Of a stretch of 64,000 nt of DNA, positions 50,300-61,892 are shown piece after piece. The number at the start of each line of letters is the position of its first letter. The stretch's first letter is position 1. The stretch is from Metarhizium brunneum. Lineage: Eukaryota > Ascomycota > Sordariomycetes > Hypocreales > Clavicipitaceae. The position numbers and the translations under genes are program-made. The notes under the pieces were generated by a model. It ran no database searches. It was given only the letters and a program-made list of their open reading frames with translations, and was not told the origin of the DNA. The stretch is taken from NCBI RefSeq assembly GCF_013426205.1, contig NC_089423.1, positions 5,332,001 through 5,396,000 of the forward strand, read 5' to 3'.

Positions 50300-53200
50300 C
50301 CTATACGCAGTCAACCTCGCATAAGCACCTCTCTTGAAAGCATACTGCATCTCAGGTCCATTCTCCAGCTCAAACACCGTCGACCTTGAATTAAGGATAA
50401 CTGGCGTCTCCGCCCCAATTGTGACCTCAGCCGCTCTCTCCGCAATGATCCGCGCCGCCGTATCATCGGCTCGTGTAGTCTCCGCCGTTTCATCGTATGT
50501 CTGGTTGACTATATCTTCGGCTTTGTCCCATCAAGAATTTCTCCGGTCGTCGAGTTTATGTTCCGCCATTGTGGATTGGATTTGGTCCTGGCGGCTATTT
50601 TGTTTTATGTCTCGTGCGAGCCTCTCGTCAGGGCCCCAGTACGCAGCCGCCTCATCAGGACGATTAAAGTTGCCAATCGCCGTCGTGCGCACGGCGGATA
50701 CGTCACCGAAGCGTACAAATACAATACCTCTCGCCCGATCCGTAGCGCGCCACAGTCTGGTGAAGCCTGAGGCGACGGGAGGAGGAGGATCAGCATCAAA
50801 GAGGCTGGACCCAAGTCTGCGTGCTACCGCGGCGGGTATGTCACGGAGACTGGAGAATGTGCCGCTGCTCCCCGCTGCCTGTTCGTGGCTTGATGACTCA
50901 GAGAGTGATCTGTTGTATTTGCGATTCTTGATGGTGCCGCCCGGATCGTCAAAGTTGATAGGATCATTCCTGACATAGGCGAAGAGATTCAATCCGTCAG
51001 CTACGCTCATGGGATCGGCAGATGTCCCCCATGGGCAGATATTGAATATCCTTGTCCTTGCGCGGCTGATTATCGTTGTTGTCGCGGTAACGGTCTGTCA
51101 CTTTGCGCACACGCGTACCCTCCGCATCGTAGACATACCACGCCATCTCAGGTATGTTTCCACTATCCGCACCAACGTTCTGCGTCGAAAAGGAATGCAG
51201 ACGATCGTCGTCATTCCAGGAGAGATGGCTGTATCCCGGTATATACGTCATACAGCCTTGCCGTCCCGCATCGCCCTCATATTTATACTCCTCAGTCACT
51301 TTGCCCACCTCGGTGCGGGTAAGCCTGTTACTTGTCTCCCATGCCGTGATACAACTCTGCTCTGCATATGTGTATGTCCTCGTCCAGCCAGTGTACCCGG
51401 CAGTATTGGGGGTATTGGACATGGTGAGCATGTTTCCTGCCTTGTCGTAGGCATACGTCTCCGTGTAGCGAATTGTCTTTGAGTCACCAGCAAGCTTATC
51501 GTCGTTGAAGCTGTATGACGTAAGATGTTTTGACTGCGAGTCGACTTGGATTCGGCCGGTGGCTTGTACAAGCCGACCGAGGCAATCGTAGTGGTATTCT
51601 TGCGTCGAATCGGAGTCATTGACAACAATCTTGGCCGTGTCTTTTGTCTGTACGACTTTGCCTCGACAGTCGTAAGTGTATGAGACGTCCTGGAGCGCCG
51701 CGTTATCAATCGTGCGAATGGTTCTTGTGGCCACAAGACGTTGTGTCTGCTCGTCATCTGTGTTTGTCGACCGCTTCTCATCACCATACATAAGGTCGGT
51801 GATCATGCCGTTGGCGTTGTACTTGATGCTCTTGGTCGACGATGTAGCAGCCCCCGTGCCGTCCTTCTTAAACGACTCGAGAGCCGCTAATCGCCCTGCG
51901 ACGTTGTACTGCCGTCTAGTCATCCCAAGATCCGACGCCACATTATCGACAGGCAGGCTAAGAGCTTGTATCGACACTCGGTTTTGTGCTCATCCTTTTC
52001 TAACGCCGCCTCCTCGTCCTTCACACTTGACCAGTCTAACCTGTTCCGGTACTCGTTGGCATACCGCCGCGTGGACACAGTACACCCACCCAGAACGTCG
52101 GATTTGCGATTGGTAAGAAGTCCAGCCTGGTCACGGCACCGATACACCTGCCCGCGAAGGTTGGACGCAGCGTCGTCAGGCCGCCCCTCGCCGTAAGTCA
52201 TTTTGGTCACCTCCATCCCGACCGCATGCTCCTCGGAAGACAGTCTCCAGACACTCTTCAGCCGTCGCAAGGCATCATACTCCGACCTTTTCCTGGCCTG
52301 CTTATCTGACCAGGACAAAAGTGCCAGACCGTCGGTGGCTGAGAGCAGCCAACACCGACCTCGGTCCATGTTGGCAGTGTGTAGCTGCCGTCCGAGGAGA
52401 TCATATGACATTTTCTCCACTGTGCGATCCAGGGCGTCTCTTAGACGGCCTACCTGCCCGCGTGGATTATAATCCACCCTCGCAAGGCGAGTGTTGACTC
52501 CCTTGCCAGTCTCAGTGAGAATGGTCCGACCCAGGGCGTCTAAGTGCGTGATAGTAGGAGCATCAGCATAAATATCTCCTTGGCAGGCTGCTATCTTATC
52601 CTCCGCGCTTAACCTATCAGCCATCCGCTTTTGGCGCCAGGTCGGATAGTATAAATATCGAGGGAGCCTTTCAAAGTAGGAGCCAACATCGTCATCTGTC
52701 GCCGGATCTTCAACATTGGATGTGTTGCCGGCATCATAGTCAGCCTTGGTCCACGGCGTGAATCGAGTCTTGGACCAGGTCTGATCAGGGTAAAGAACCC
52801 CTAATACCCTCCCGAGGGGGTCTCGCAGCGTCGTCGTGACGGGGACAGTGCCATCGCTGGGGGGCGGCAGAGGTCGGAAGGCATGAGACGAGGCAAGGCC
52901 CCTGAGGGTTGCAACTTCTGGACCGGCTGCCCCTTGTTGTCGTTGATAACCCGTGCGTCAAAATCCCATTCCATCTTCCATGTATCACTTGATAGCAAAG
53001 TTGATTGTATACCCACGCCACCGCCGCCTAGGTATGTGATCCGCACAGTGATGGGAGAGAGGTCCGTACCCTTTCCAACGTGGTCGTGACCGGTCAGCTC
53101 CGCAACCCGCGAAGGCACGCCGCTCCGGCGGTAAGAGTCGATGTCATATATCGTCCGCTGACTCGCTTTAGCAAGCAGGGACCTGGCTGTATCTCCGTAA

Positions 53201-56200
53201 GGCGTCGTGAAAAAGGCATCCAGTGTTTGTTGGTCAACTTCCCCTTCGAATCCACCCAGGCTGCTCCCAGTACTGTCCCCTTGGTTCCCCAGAACGGCAA
53301 CACCTACAGCCCGTCCAAGGGGGTCTGGAGCTGTCTGGACTCTGTTCCCATTGGCATCTATGGTCATAATGCTTGCGAGCTTAGCATAGTCGCTAACAGT
53401 GGACATTGTGCTGCCCATCGCGTTTGTAGTCTTGTTCGCCAAGAGATAGTATTGGCCCAACTCTACGGTTGATGTGTTGCCATATGCATCCACCTCACTG
53501 CTGGGGATGAAGAAGGCCGTCCGCGCAGTCTTGAGGCGGTGGCCCGGGTCGTCATCCCCAAAGATGGAACGCGATGACTGTGTCCACCATTTGCCTTCCT
53601 CGCCGTTCAATTCAACGTATCTGCCGCCAGCACTTCCATATTCGCTACTGGCTTCGCGTCACCGAAAACATCCTGTAGATAATCTGACGTGAAGACCAAA
53701 TGGTACTTTCGGTCAACGATAGAAAACTCGGCTACCACCCCAACGGGTAGTGCTTCAAGCAGATCCGTTGATGTATATATCGTGCGATGATCTGCCAATA
53801 AGACACGATACCCTTTGGTATTTGTGTGTTTGAGCTGCTCATCCATGTCAGCGTTGAGAGGAATTCCCACGGCTTCCTTTAGAAAGCATGTGTCATCCTG
53901 CGCAATCATCTCCCACGCATATCGGTCCTTTCCACCGATAGCAGTAGCTGGGAAGACCCTGTATTTCTGGACCTTGGCAGATAGTGGACTCTGGAAGTAA
54001 GTCTTGGCAGCGTTGGTATATCTAATCTCGGCGTAGCTAACAACGGTTTCCTCCTGCTTCCGTTGGTCATCGGCGTTGGGCAGCTGACTGGATGGTTTGC
54101 TATATTCCATGAAGGCCTCTAGAAGAACATTGCCATAGTCATCCGTCTGTAGTGTGAGGCGATGCTGAACGCGGGAATCTTGGATTGATAGCTCAGGTTG
54201 GTCCTGTTCATCCTTCACCGTCGCCCTCTCATAGTGCGCCGTGACCTCCTCTCGTCCGTCCACCCTACACACTAAACGTGCCGGCGCCGTCTGTCTGAGG
54301 ACCACGTCGTACGTCTGTTGTGAGATGAGGTATGGAAAGGCGGCCTTTGGATCCGAGGGATCGGCGCTGAAGACCTCTTTTCGCCGTGGCTGGCCCGCCA
54401 ACGCACGATATGCCTCTGCGGAAACAGCCACATCAGTCCCCAACAAGGGTATTGTAGCGCTGGCTATGGCGTTATGCCGTGGCGCATCAATCTCGTAGCT
54501 CTACGGTAAGCGACTTGACTCATCTATCCGTCCTACGCTGGTGTAAAACTACTCCCTTATGAGGACGGGGGGAGTTGAAACGGCGGTGCAGTCATCGAGT
54601 CAAATTCCTCGGCATCTCACGTCTCAACCATCTGGAAGCCACGGAAGATCTTTTCTGTGTAGTCGTAGTAACCGTTGTGGTATGTATAACGGGCAGTGGA
54701 TGATGTTTGCGTGACTTGGTCCCCCATCACGGTCTGGGAGACGCAAAGGAGCGGAAACGGAAGCTTAGTCGTCCAAGGTAAGCAAAGGACGACTTGTAGG
54801 TCCATGTCGCCTCCAGCCCGGCCCTGTTCGGCCACTTCTCAAGAAGTCCGGGACGTTGCGGGCCCGAGAGATTCATAAAATGGACCGTTGAGAGCCCGCT
54901 GGTGCTTCCAGCGTAGTTGTTACCACCACCACCGCGACACAGATCAGACACCCAGCATAGGGATGTTAGACCTTGACCTCTAAGATCAAGGATATCGACT
55001 GCCGATGCGCGATTAAGCAAGTGGAACCCTGGAATCACGCCTCCATTACTCTAGTCGTTTCCCCAGCGGTTATAATAGGCCACAGCACCGCCCTTGGGGC
55101 GCACATAAAGCAGGTCGGTTATCCCAGACCCCGTTATATCGGCAAGTCGGACTCGCTGCGGCGAGAAGAGGTCACCAGCTGCCATCAAGGGAGCATGACC
55201 CATGATGATCCTGCATCCGAAAGTTCCATGGCCTGTGTTGGGCCAGTAACTCACGTTTCCGTTGCGAATCTCGACCATGTCAGCTAGACCATCACCTGTC
55301 ATATCGCAGAGCTGATTCAGCGATGTAGGATCTCCTAGAGACAGTACCGGGGCCCCAATAGCCGCCTGCGCCGGACCGAAGCCATCAGAGCCTAAAGATG
55401 AATGCCATACAAGGGAACCACCAGCCATAGGTGCCATGGAGAGCAAATCGGCAGTGCCAGTGCCGCTCAAATCGGCAGAGCGGTAATCCTCTGGGTTGTC
55501 GAGGTTTGGTTGCGACTCGAAGGGCATATAATTCAGCCATCTATCGTCTTCATCGTGTTCGTAAAATCCACGCAGGCCGCCATTCTCGGCCATGACCACG
55601 ACGTCTAGCACTCCTATTCCACGAACATCTTCAAAACACCAGTCCTCGACGACAGACTGGGTTATGCCTGGCAACGTACTCGCTGGGCGCGGTTCGCCAA
55701 CTTCTGGGGGGCCATCCGCGCCCGCGACGTTACGCTGGTAGCACCACCCTCCACCCTTGGACTTGGTGAATATGCCCGGCGCACCTTCGCCGTCCAGGTC
55801 AACCCATTGCGCCATGGAGGTATCCAGCCCCGACATGCGCAAATCCATCTCCTCGACTGGTAAATCTGTAAGGTCGGTGGGCCCCTTGGTATACCTAAGT
55901 TCAACTGGCGGCATAGCAAGGGTCCAGTAGTCATTGTCTCCCTTGGGACTGTGGCCCTTTTGAACGGAGGAAGCAAGGAAGCTGGAGCCCGAACGCTCGT
56001 TTGTCTCGTAATCGAAGCATCTCGATGAGACGAGGCAGTCCTGCCTACCAAGCTCGGATGGGAAGTGGTGAAATATCAGAACGCGACTGCAACGGTGGTA
56101 TGTCCGTATCTCAAAGCCGCTGTTGTAGGTCGAGAACGGGTCATGGCGACGGTTCCACGCGCTCTCCGGCTTGGTGGTAGGTCGTTCGTCATTGTGCTCG

Positions 56201-56840
56201 CCGAAGTCAAAGGCCACCTCGAACAGCCAATCCGAAGGCCTCGTCACAACGTTCCAGTTATCGATACTGCGGCTAGGAGTAGCGTTCCCGTACTGAATAC
56301 TCTTGAGGTACCGCTGCGATAAGGACGAATGGGTACCATCAAATACCCCGGACTCGCACGCGTTGTCTTCGGGGTTGTGCGTGTATACAATATGATTCCC
56401 GTGACCGCCATACTGTTCCGAAGCCAGCCATGAGAATACCTTTTTCCTTGCAGACGGTCCTGAACCTGTTTGGCAAAAGATCCGGTCGCTATCAGAGAGT
56501 CCGTGGACTTATCCGAGGGAACCAAGTCTCCTAGGGCGGAATGCACAAACACATCCGCATCAGCATCATCATCGTAGGTCGGGACGCCCCTGGACGTCTT
56601 GCGTGAGATGAGACGACATCCCATACCAAACACGCCACTCGACCCAGCGGCCCCGGAGCTGTACTCCAGGCTAGGAACGGGATCGACATCGGAGGAACGC
56701 CTGAAAGAAGTCAGGATGGGGATTGTACAAGTCGCACCGCCGGTCTGAGTATCGACTTTGATGTTGAATTTCTCCGAGCTCGACCGACGACTGGCACCAG
56801 TTGACCATTTGCCGTCATTCGTCTAGGATCATTATCGATA
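50300..56840 (-). pseudogene. Tc-toxin TcB/TcC-type (SpvB-midN/midC-RHS) pseudogene
   Basis: A 6.5-kb minus-strand remnant of a Tc-toxin cocoon protein, normally one of about 2,000 residues or more that encloses a C-terminal toxin. Order on the minus strand: an SpvB-like start with the FGMG and GVPTYDDDAD motifs (about 56760-56300); FG-GAP-like beta-propeller repeats (55051-56247, e.g. DITGSGITDLL, DMTGDGLADM); midN (about 54727-55038, GPQRPGLLEKW); midC (about 54617-54800, FRGF); a long linker (54446-52801); RHS/YD repeats (52624-51000, e.g. YDLLGR, YDAEGTRV); the end of the RHS-associated core (DGLNLFAYVRNDPINFDDPGG, about 51000); and a variable C-terminal part. The frame changes or stops at least ten times, including in-frame stops near 55051, 54617 and 50531 and shifts near 56250, 54800, 53610, 52700, 51960 and 51010. 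Near 51010 the conserved middle of the core is also missing. No clean set of introns explains this. Tc proteins are mainly bacterial; related genes occur in some fungi, so transfer is likely (inference). Confidence 0.85.
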
Positions 56841-57396
56841 CTAGAAGCGGGTAGGTCATTGGCCCAATCCCCGCTGTTTCGTTGACCCACTTGGTATGGC
56901 ACCAAAAAATGGGCGTGGCCACGCCTCATATTGATGTGTTAGTACCCCTTATACTGTGCAACACTTGGGACTGAGGATCGTTGTCGACCTCGTTTTCTTC
57001 TTTAGCCCAACGCACGGCGTGTATCTGTACACGCGGTTATGCAAACTTGCGGATATATCCGCCGAGGCGACCCCTCCTCCTGGCATTGGCGTGCGGGTAA
57101 AGGAGCTCATTTCAACAGCCCGTCGCCTTTATTGTTTTCTTCTTTAGGCTTCCAGACCTCGTAGGCTTAGGGAAACCACTGAGGAACACTTCGTATCTTC
57201 TACCAAGCGCTGATATGAAAACCACCATGGATGGATGCTGGTCTTTTGAGTGCACATGTGCAGTAGGATAGACGCCTGATAGCCTTGGTCGCGGACTACG
57301 AGAGCAGGAATGCTATATTGGACGATTTTGTCGGCGAAGCCGAGGCCATAAAGAGAATCAAGCTCTCATGTAAGCGCGTGAGGGTAAACACGACCA
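56841..57396. other. Gap between the Tc-like pseudogene and the inverted repeat
   Basis: Composition falls from about balanced to AT-rich toward the right. A minus-strand frame up to 56929 may be the degraded N-terminus of the Tc-like gene. Nothing else identified. Confidence 0.4.
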
Positions 57397-57643
57397 TCCC
57401 TTTGAATGTGATAAGGTGCCACTTTCGTACCAAGCAGGGATATAAACTAATTAAAAATCTTAAATTAAAAGATATATAAGCTTATAAGGTATTAATATAA
57501 GAATTAAAGTACCTTTACTTTTTAAATATATATAAAAATACTTTATATATATTAAGCTATATACCTAATATAAGGTATATAAAAGGTACTATAAATGAAG
57601 TGGGCCCGCTACCTGGCTGGCACCTTATCACATTCAAAGGGAT
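57397..57643. repeat. Perfect 26-bp inverted repeat flanking a 195-bp AT-rich core
   Basis: The left arm, 57397-57422, begins ATCCCTTTGAATG. Its exact reverse complement is at 57618-57643. The core (57423-57617) is roughly 80% A+T and contains smaller internal inverted segments (AGTACCTTT and AAAGGTACT) and two TATAAGGTAT copies. The structure would fold into a long hairpin and resembles a miniature inverted-repeat element. I do not see a convincing target-site duplication, and the arms carry no family signature I recognise. Confidence 0.75.
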
Positions 57644-59544
57644 ACATAAAGAACGACATTTCGCGCCAGTCGGATTCAATGATTGGTCTATTGTAGACAG
57701 AGAGGTTATAACAGAAAGCGTGGCTGAGACTATTAACATCAGCTTCGTTTACGTGCAAGAGCGACCGATATTGTGGCAAATCTGTCGCCCAAGCTGGCTT
57801 CAGCAGTTTAATCCTCGCAATAGCCTCCGCGTCAAGGCCCTTAAATGGGTATTATTAGGGCCGACAAATTTACGGGGCAGGTCAGGCGCACAAAACACAT
57901 AATGGACATGTTGCTGTTAATGTTTCTCTGGTATTACAAAGGCTGGCGGGGGCGGATGTTGTCGTCCAAGCCATCATACATATCTGTGAGCAAGGCCATT
58001 ACAAATAGTGCTAGTAAGGTCTTGTTGGCTATAGAGTTAGAGAATTATTGGCATAAAAGGCTAGAAGTATAATACAAGGTAGGAAAACAAGCCTGGCATT
58101 CCAGGGCGTTTCTTGTAAGTTAGCGGGGCATGCAACGGGGTATAAAAAGTAAACCTAGGATGAGAATTCTATAAAAGAAGCGGAAGCGAGGTCACTAATA
58201 ATAAAATTTGGGCCAGTAATTGACAGATGCTAGCCAAGTTATTCCATGCTAACCTAGTCATTCAAACCTCATAACACCCAAGCAGGAGACCTTTTTCGTC
58301 AGAGTAAAAAGGCGGACAGTGATTGGCTAGGAGGATCACCACCCTCCGTTTTCTTCTCACTTTGTTCCTCAAGGCATACTATGCACGGCAATTTAGGCGG
58401 CATCCCGCGAAATTCCAACGCCGCGGGTCCCCGCGCGAACCTAGGCTCCCCCCTACCTGTTATTACAACTATCCCAAGTGCATACTTTTAACGCTTGACT
58501 ATGATCAAAGCCAACGGCTCAGACCAATCGCCCTAACGATTCTGCCAATATAAACCCTAACTGTTTTATTTCTTGGGAACCTTGTATTACGAAGCTTTTT
58601 TAAATTAAAGCTTATTTTTATTACAAAGCTCCGCCGTGAGGAACAAATAAGAGCGAGCGGTTTTATACCCAACTCTCCGAACTATAATAGGAATCCTAGC
58701 CAATTAAAGTCGGGAACCTCGTCACGAAATCCAATACTAACCTGTTACCCATTTTCTTGTCATGCGTGGCAGTGTTACAATTTGCCTTGCATATATTAGT
58801 ACCGTTTAGGAAACTGCTCTCTCGGCTACAAGTAGCAGTATCGTGCTACAGCAGTCACAACAATACTCCTGCCGCCCAAGATACTAACCCGTATTTTATT
58901 TACATATTTATAGACTTTCCTGGCCTCAAGCCATGGCTGTTATTTCGACAACGCACCAACAGCTTTTGTTACTCCCTCTTCCTAATACACTCTGTTGCTC
59001 TAATTACGCTTTATTTGTCCCTTAATAAGACGCCATGAAGGCCTTTGCATTGCTCGTGCTAATTTCGGCTTTTGCCCAAGGCAGAAAAAATAAAGATATA
59101 AAGAGAGCTTTTTTATAATATTATCCTTGGCCTGGTACAGCCCAATACTGTTTTAGATTTTACGCTTGCACGATACTTGTATCATGCGTGTAATTTTATT
59201 TGACTACAGAGCGAAACAATTAAACCTTAATCAATAAGCTTACGCTGGCATCCTAGCTGCGGGGGGGCACGGGGGGCCGCAAGGTCCCTCGTTAAGCTAT
59301 AGAGTTTAGATTGTCTTATTAGATGACGATGGTAGAGGCTGGCTTCTTTATTTCACATCCTTTTTTTCCTAGCTAGTCCTTCTTGCTAGTGTTGCGAGCT
59401 CCAGCAACGAGCCAACCGGCTACTACCGCATCCACATTGAGTTACGAGCCTACCCAGATACATGTGTAAAGCTGTCATAATACCCCGCGCTTCTCGGTTT
59501 AACCCTGGGCCCAAAATGTTGGTTACCGCCCAACTAATGCCATG
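57644..59544. other. AT-rich stretch without genes
   Basis: AT-rich blocks (58560-58620, 59080-59230) alternate with ordinary sequence. Short open frames (up to 100 codons) show no domains. It could be an old, point-mutated transposon or simply AT-rich accessory DNA. A C/G-rich island (GGGGGGGCACGGGGGG) stands out near 59261. Confidence 0.5.
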
Positions 59545-61892
59545 CTATGCTTGCTCAGGGGTGGGTTGTGCCACAGGGATATAGTTGTGAAGGTAGAGGA
59601 TAAATACGGCAGGAGACTCTGTGAGTTGCCAGTCGGATGGGTTACTGGCATCGCCAAACACGGCCAGGGCTCGGGCGACAATCTTGTACCTCCCCGGAGG
59701 GGCGTATTGGCCCTTGGCATAAGCACCGTCCCATTCGCCTTCAACGCCTACCGCGTTTCGTGAGGCATAATAACGGGGGAACCCAGCAACTTGACCGATG
59801 GATTTGAGCCCGCGAGAGTCCTTGACCATGGAGCTTGGCACGCAGTTCATGGACAGATCCGGAGGCCCTTGCACCGTCGACGTGTCGGTTCCGAGCGGAC
59901 ACAGGTCGAGCGGCACAATGTCCATGAGCACCTGTGGCGAAGCCAGGAGGCTCAGACGGAAGAAGAGATTGCCGCTGAATATTTGGGTAAGCTCCCCAAT
60001 GCTGGCCGGAGAGCCGGGCCGCTGTCCGGATGGTGGGTCCAGAAAAACGACGCTCGCATTCTTATCAAGGGGGGTGACGTTATTAGGATCGGCCCAACGT
60101 ACTCTCAAGGTATTAGGATGCAGGCTGGTCGCGGATCGGAGCGAGCCGCTGAGGCCAAGGTAGGGTGCCGTCAGGTTAGTGCCGTCAGAACCAGTGATGG
60201 CGACCCAGCCGGACCACAGGGGCAGACGCGAAGCATCAAGCCCCAAGGGCTCCTCAGCCGAGACGTCAACCGTGGCCGACTGTCCCGGGCCCAGGGTAAA
60301 GGAGCGTAGGCTTAGTTTAATGTCGGCCGTGGCTTGGGCATGCTCGCCCTGACCGGGCTTGGTGCCGCCTGGGGAGAATGTATACAGCGTCGTGGCCGCC
60401 AAGTGGGAGAGTTCGTAACTGACCTCCGACTTGGCCGTGTTGGTGATCTTGAGGCTGATCGGGACTCGATGTTCTGTGTCGTTAAACTCCAGGCCAGCAG
60501 GTTCCACGAGAGTCGTCGCGTGCGCAGCCTCCCAGGCGTCAACGAGACCGCCTCCCTGTTGGGCTACAGACATAAATGCGCCGTTGTCTCGCTGCGGCTT
60601 CGCCGTTGACATGAGGAGGTTGTTGATGAGCACGCCATTGAAACTACCACCACGTGCCTCGGCGACAAGAGCAGCAATGCCCCCAACAAGAGGCGTAGCA
60701 TACGACGTGCCCGAGGTGTATGTATACCTGCCATGCTTCTCCGTCACCCAGATTCCCTGACCAGGCGCGATGACGTTGGGTTTGATGCCAAGGTCCCAGG
60801 TCGGCCCGTATGCTGAAAGGTATGGCACGGTGTAGTCACTCGCGACCGAGTTGACGGAAACCACACCGTCGCCAGTAGCAGGGGCCATGGCATAGAAAAG
60901 ACCCTGTTCCTGCATGTTGCCGAGGCCACCAACGCAAGTGACACCACGAGCGGCGATGCGAGACGCCACCATGGCCAGCGGTCCCTGTGCCCAGCCACTG
61001 CCCTGTATGCCGGTCGAGGACACGATGATTTGCGCCCTGTCCTCGTAGGCCTTCAGCCAACCCGCCATCATGTCATCCTCTGTTCCCTCAGCAGAACAGT
61101 CAAGAACGCGGTAAGCCATCAGCGTCGCGTTGGGCGCCGCGCCGACAAAGCCCTGATCCCTCGAGTATCCAGCCAAGACGCCGGCCACCTCAGTGCCGTG
61201 GCCGTAACAGTCCATTGGGTCACCTTTCTCCCCATCCTTGGAGAAGTTGTCTCCAAAGGCAACACGGCAGCCTTTACCGAAGCAGCCACCCAGGGCTGGG
61301 TGGGTGTAGTCAATCTGTTGCATGTAGCCTTTAAGTTAGTATACGAAATGCTCGAGACCGTCCGCAGACGACAGAGGCAGCGGGCCGGAAAACCTACACC
61401 AGTGTCAACCACGGCAATCTTGATGCCTTGGCCCGAGAACCCCTTCTTGTGCAACTTGTCCACATGCGTCATCAAATGAGGCCAAAGATCGTCGGCTGCA
61501 CGTTTACCAGCGCCGTGTCGCTGCGTATCCCCCGAATGCAGATTCCCCGCCGCCCCCAGCTTCTGATTCTCTTGCCCGACTTTGACTGCTGGGGTTGACG
61601 CTTGTACAGGCCACACGCCTCTGATGCCTTCCAATTCTTCCAGCTCGGCCATTGTCTGCTCGGCCGTGCTTATGCTTTCCAGCTGCACCGAGACGCCGTG
61701 GAATACATCCGAGTTGAATTTGTGGCGCACTTGGCCGCCCTTCTCCTGCACATTATTTGCTAGCTGCTCAACGCACACGCTGCTCTCGCACTCAACAATG
61801 TAATCATGCACACTGGAAGTACTCGGAGCTTTGGTGCCGGCAACGGCTGTTATAGTGAGCCATGCGAGCGTTGGCAAGGACAGGCGAATCAT
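59545..61892 (-). CDS. Secreted subtilisin-like serine protease (S8, Pr1C/minor extracellular protease type)
   Basis: Secreted endopeptidase of the subtilisin family, in the large class with an extra C-terminal fibronectin-III-like region. Exons 61892-61398 and 61314-59545, with one 83-bp intron (GTAGGT donor, ACTAAC branch, CAACAG acceptor), give 754 aa. I chose the ATG at 61892 because it opens a clean signal peptide (MIRLSLPTLAWLTITAVAG); an upstream in-frame GTG is not a likely start. An inhibitor-I9-like propeptide follows (about 25-110). All catalytic residues are present: Asp163 (VVDTG, immediately before the intron), His204 (GHGTEVAG), the oxyanion-hole Asn298 (GLGNMQEQG) and Ser369 (SGTSYATP). 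The region after about residue 470 is the Fn3-like module. Family members in insect-pathogenic fungi, such as Metarhizium Pr1C, are linked to cuticle digestion; that role here is inferred. It sits alone in AT-rich DNA beside the Tc-like pseudogene and shows no damage. Confidence 0.92.
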
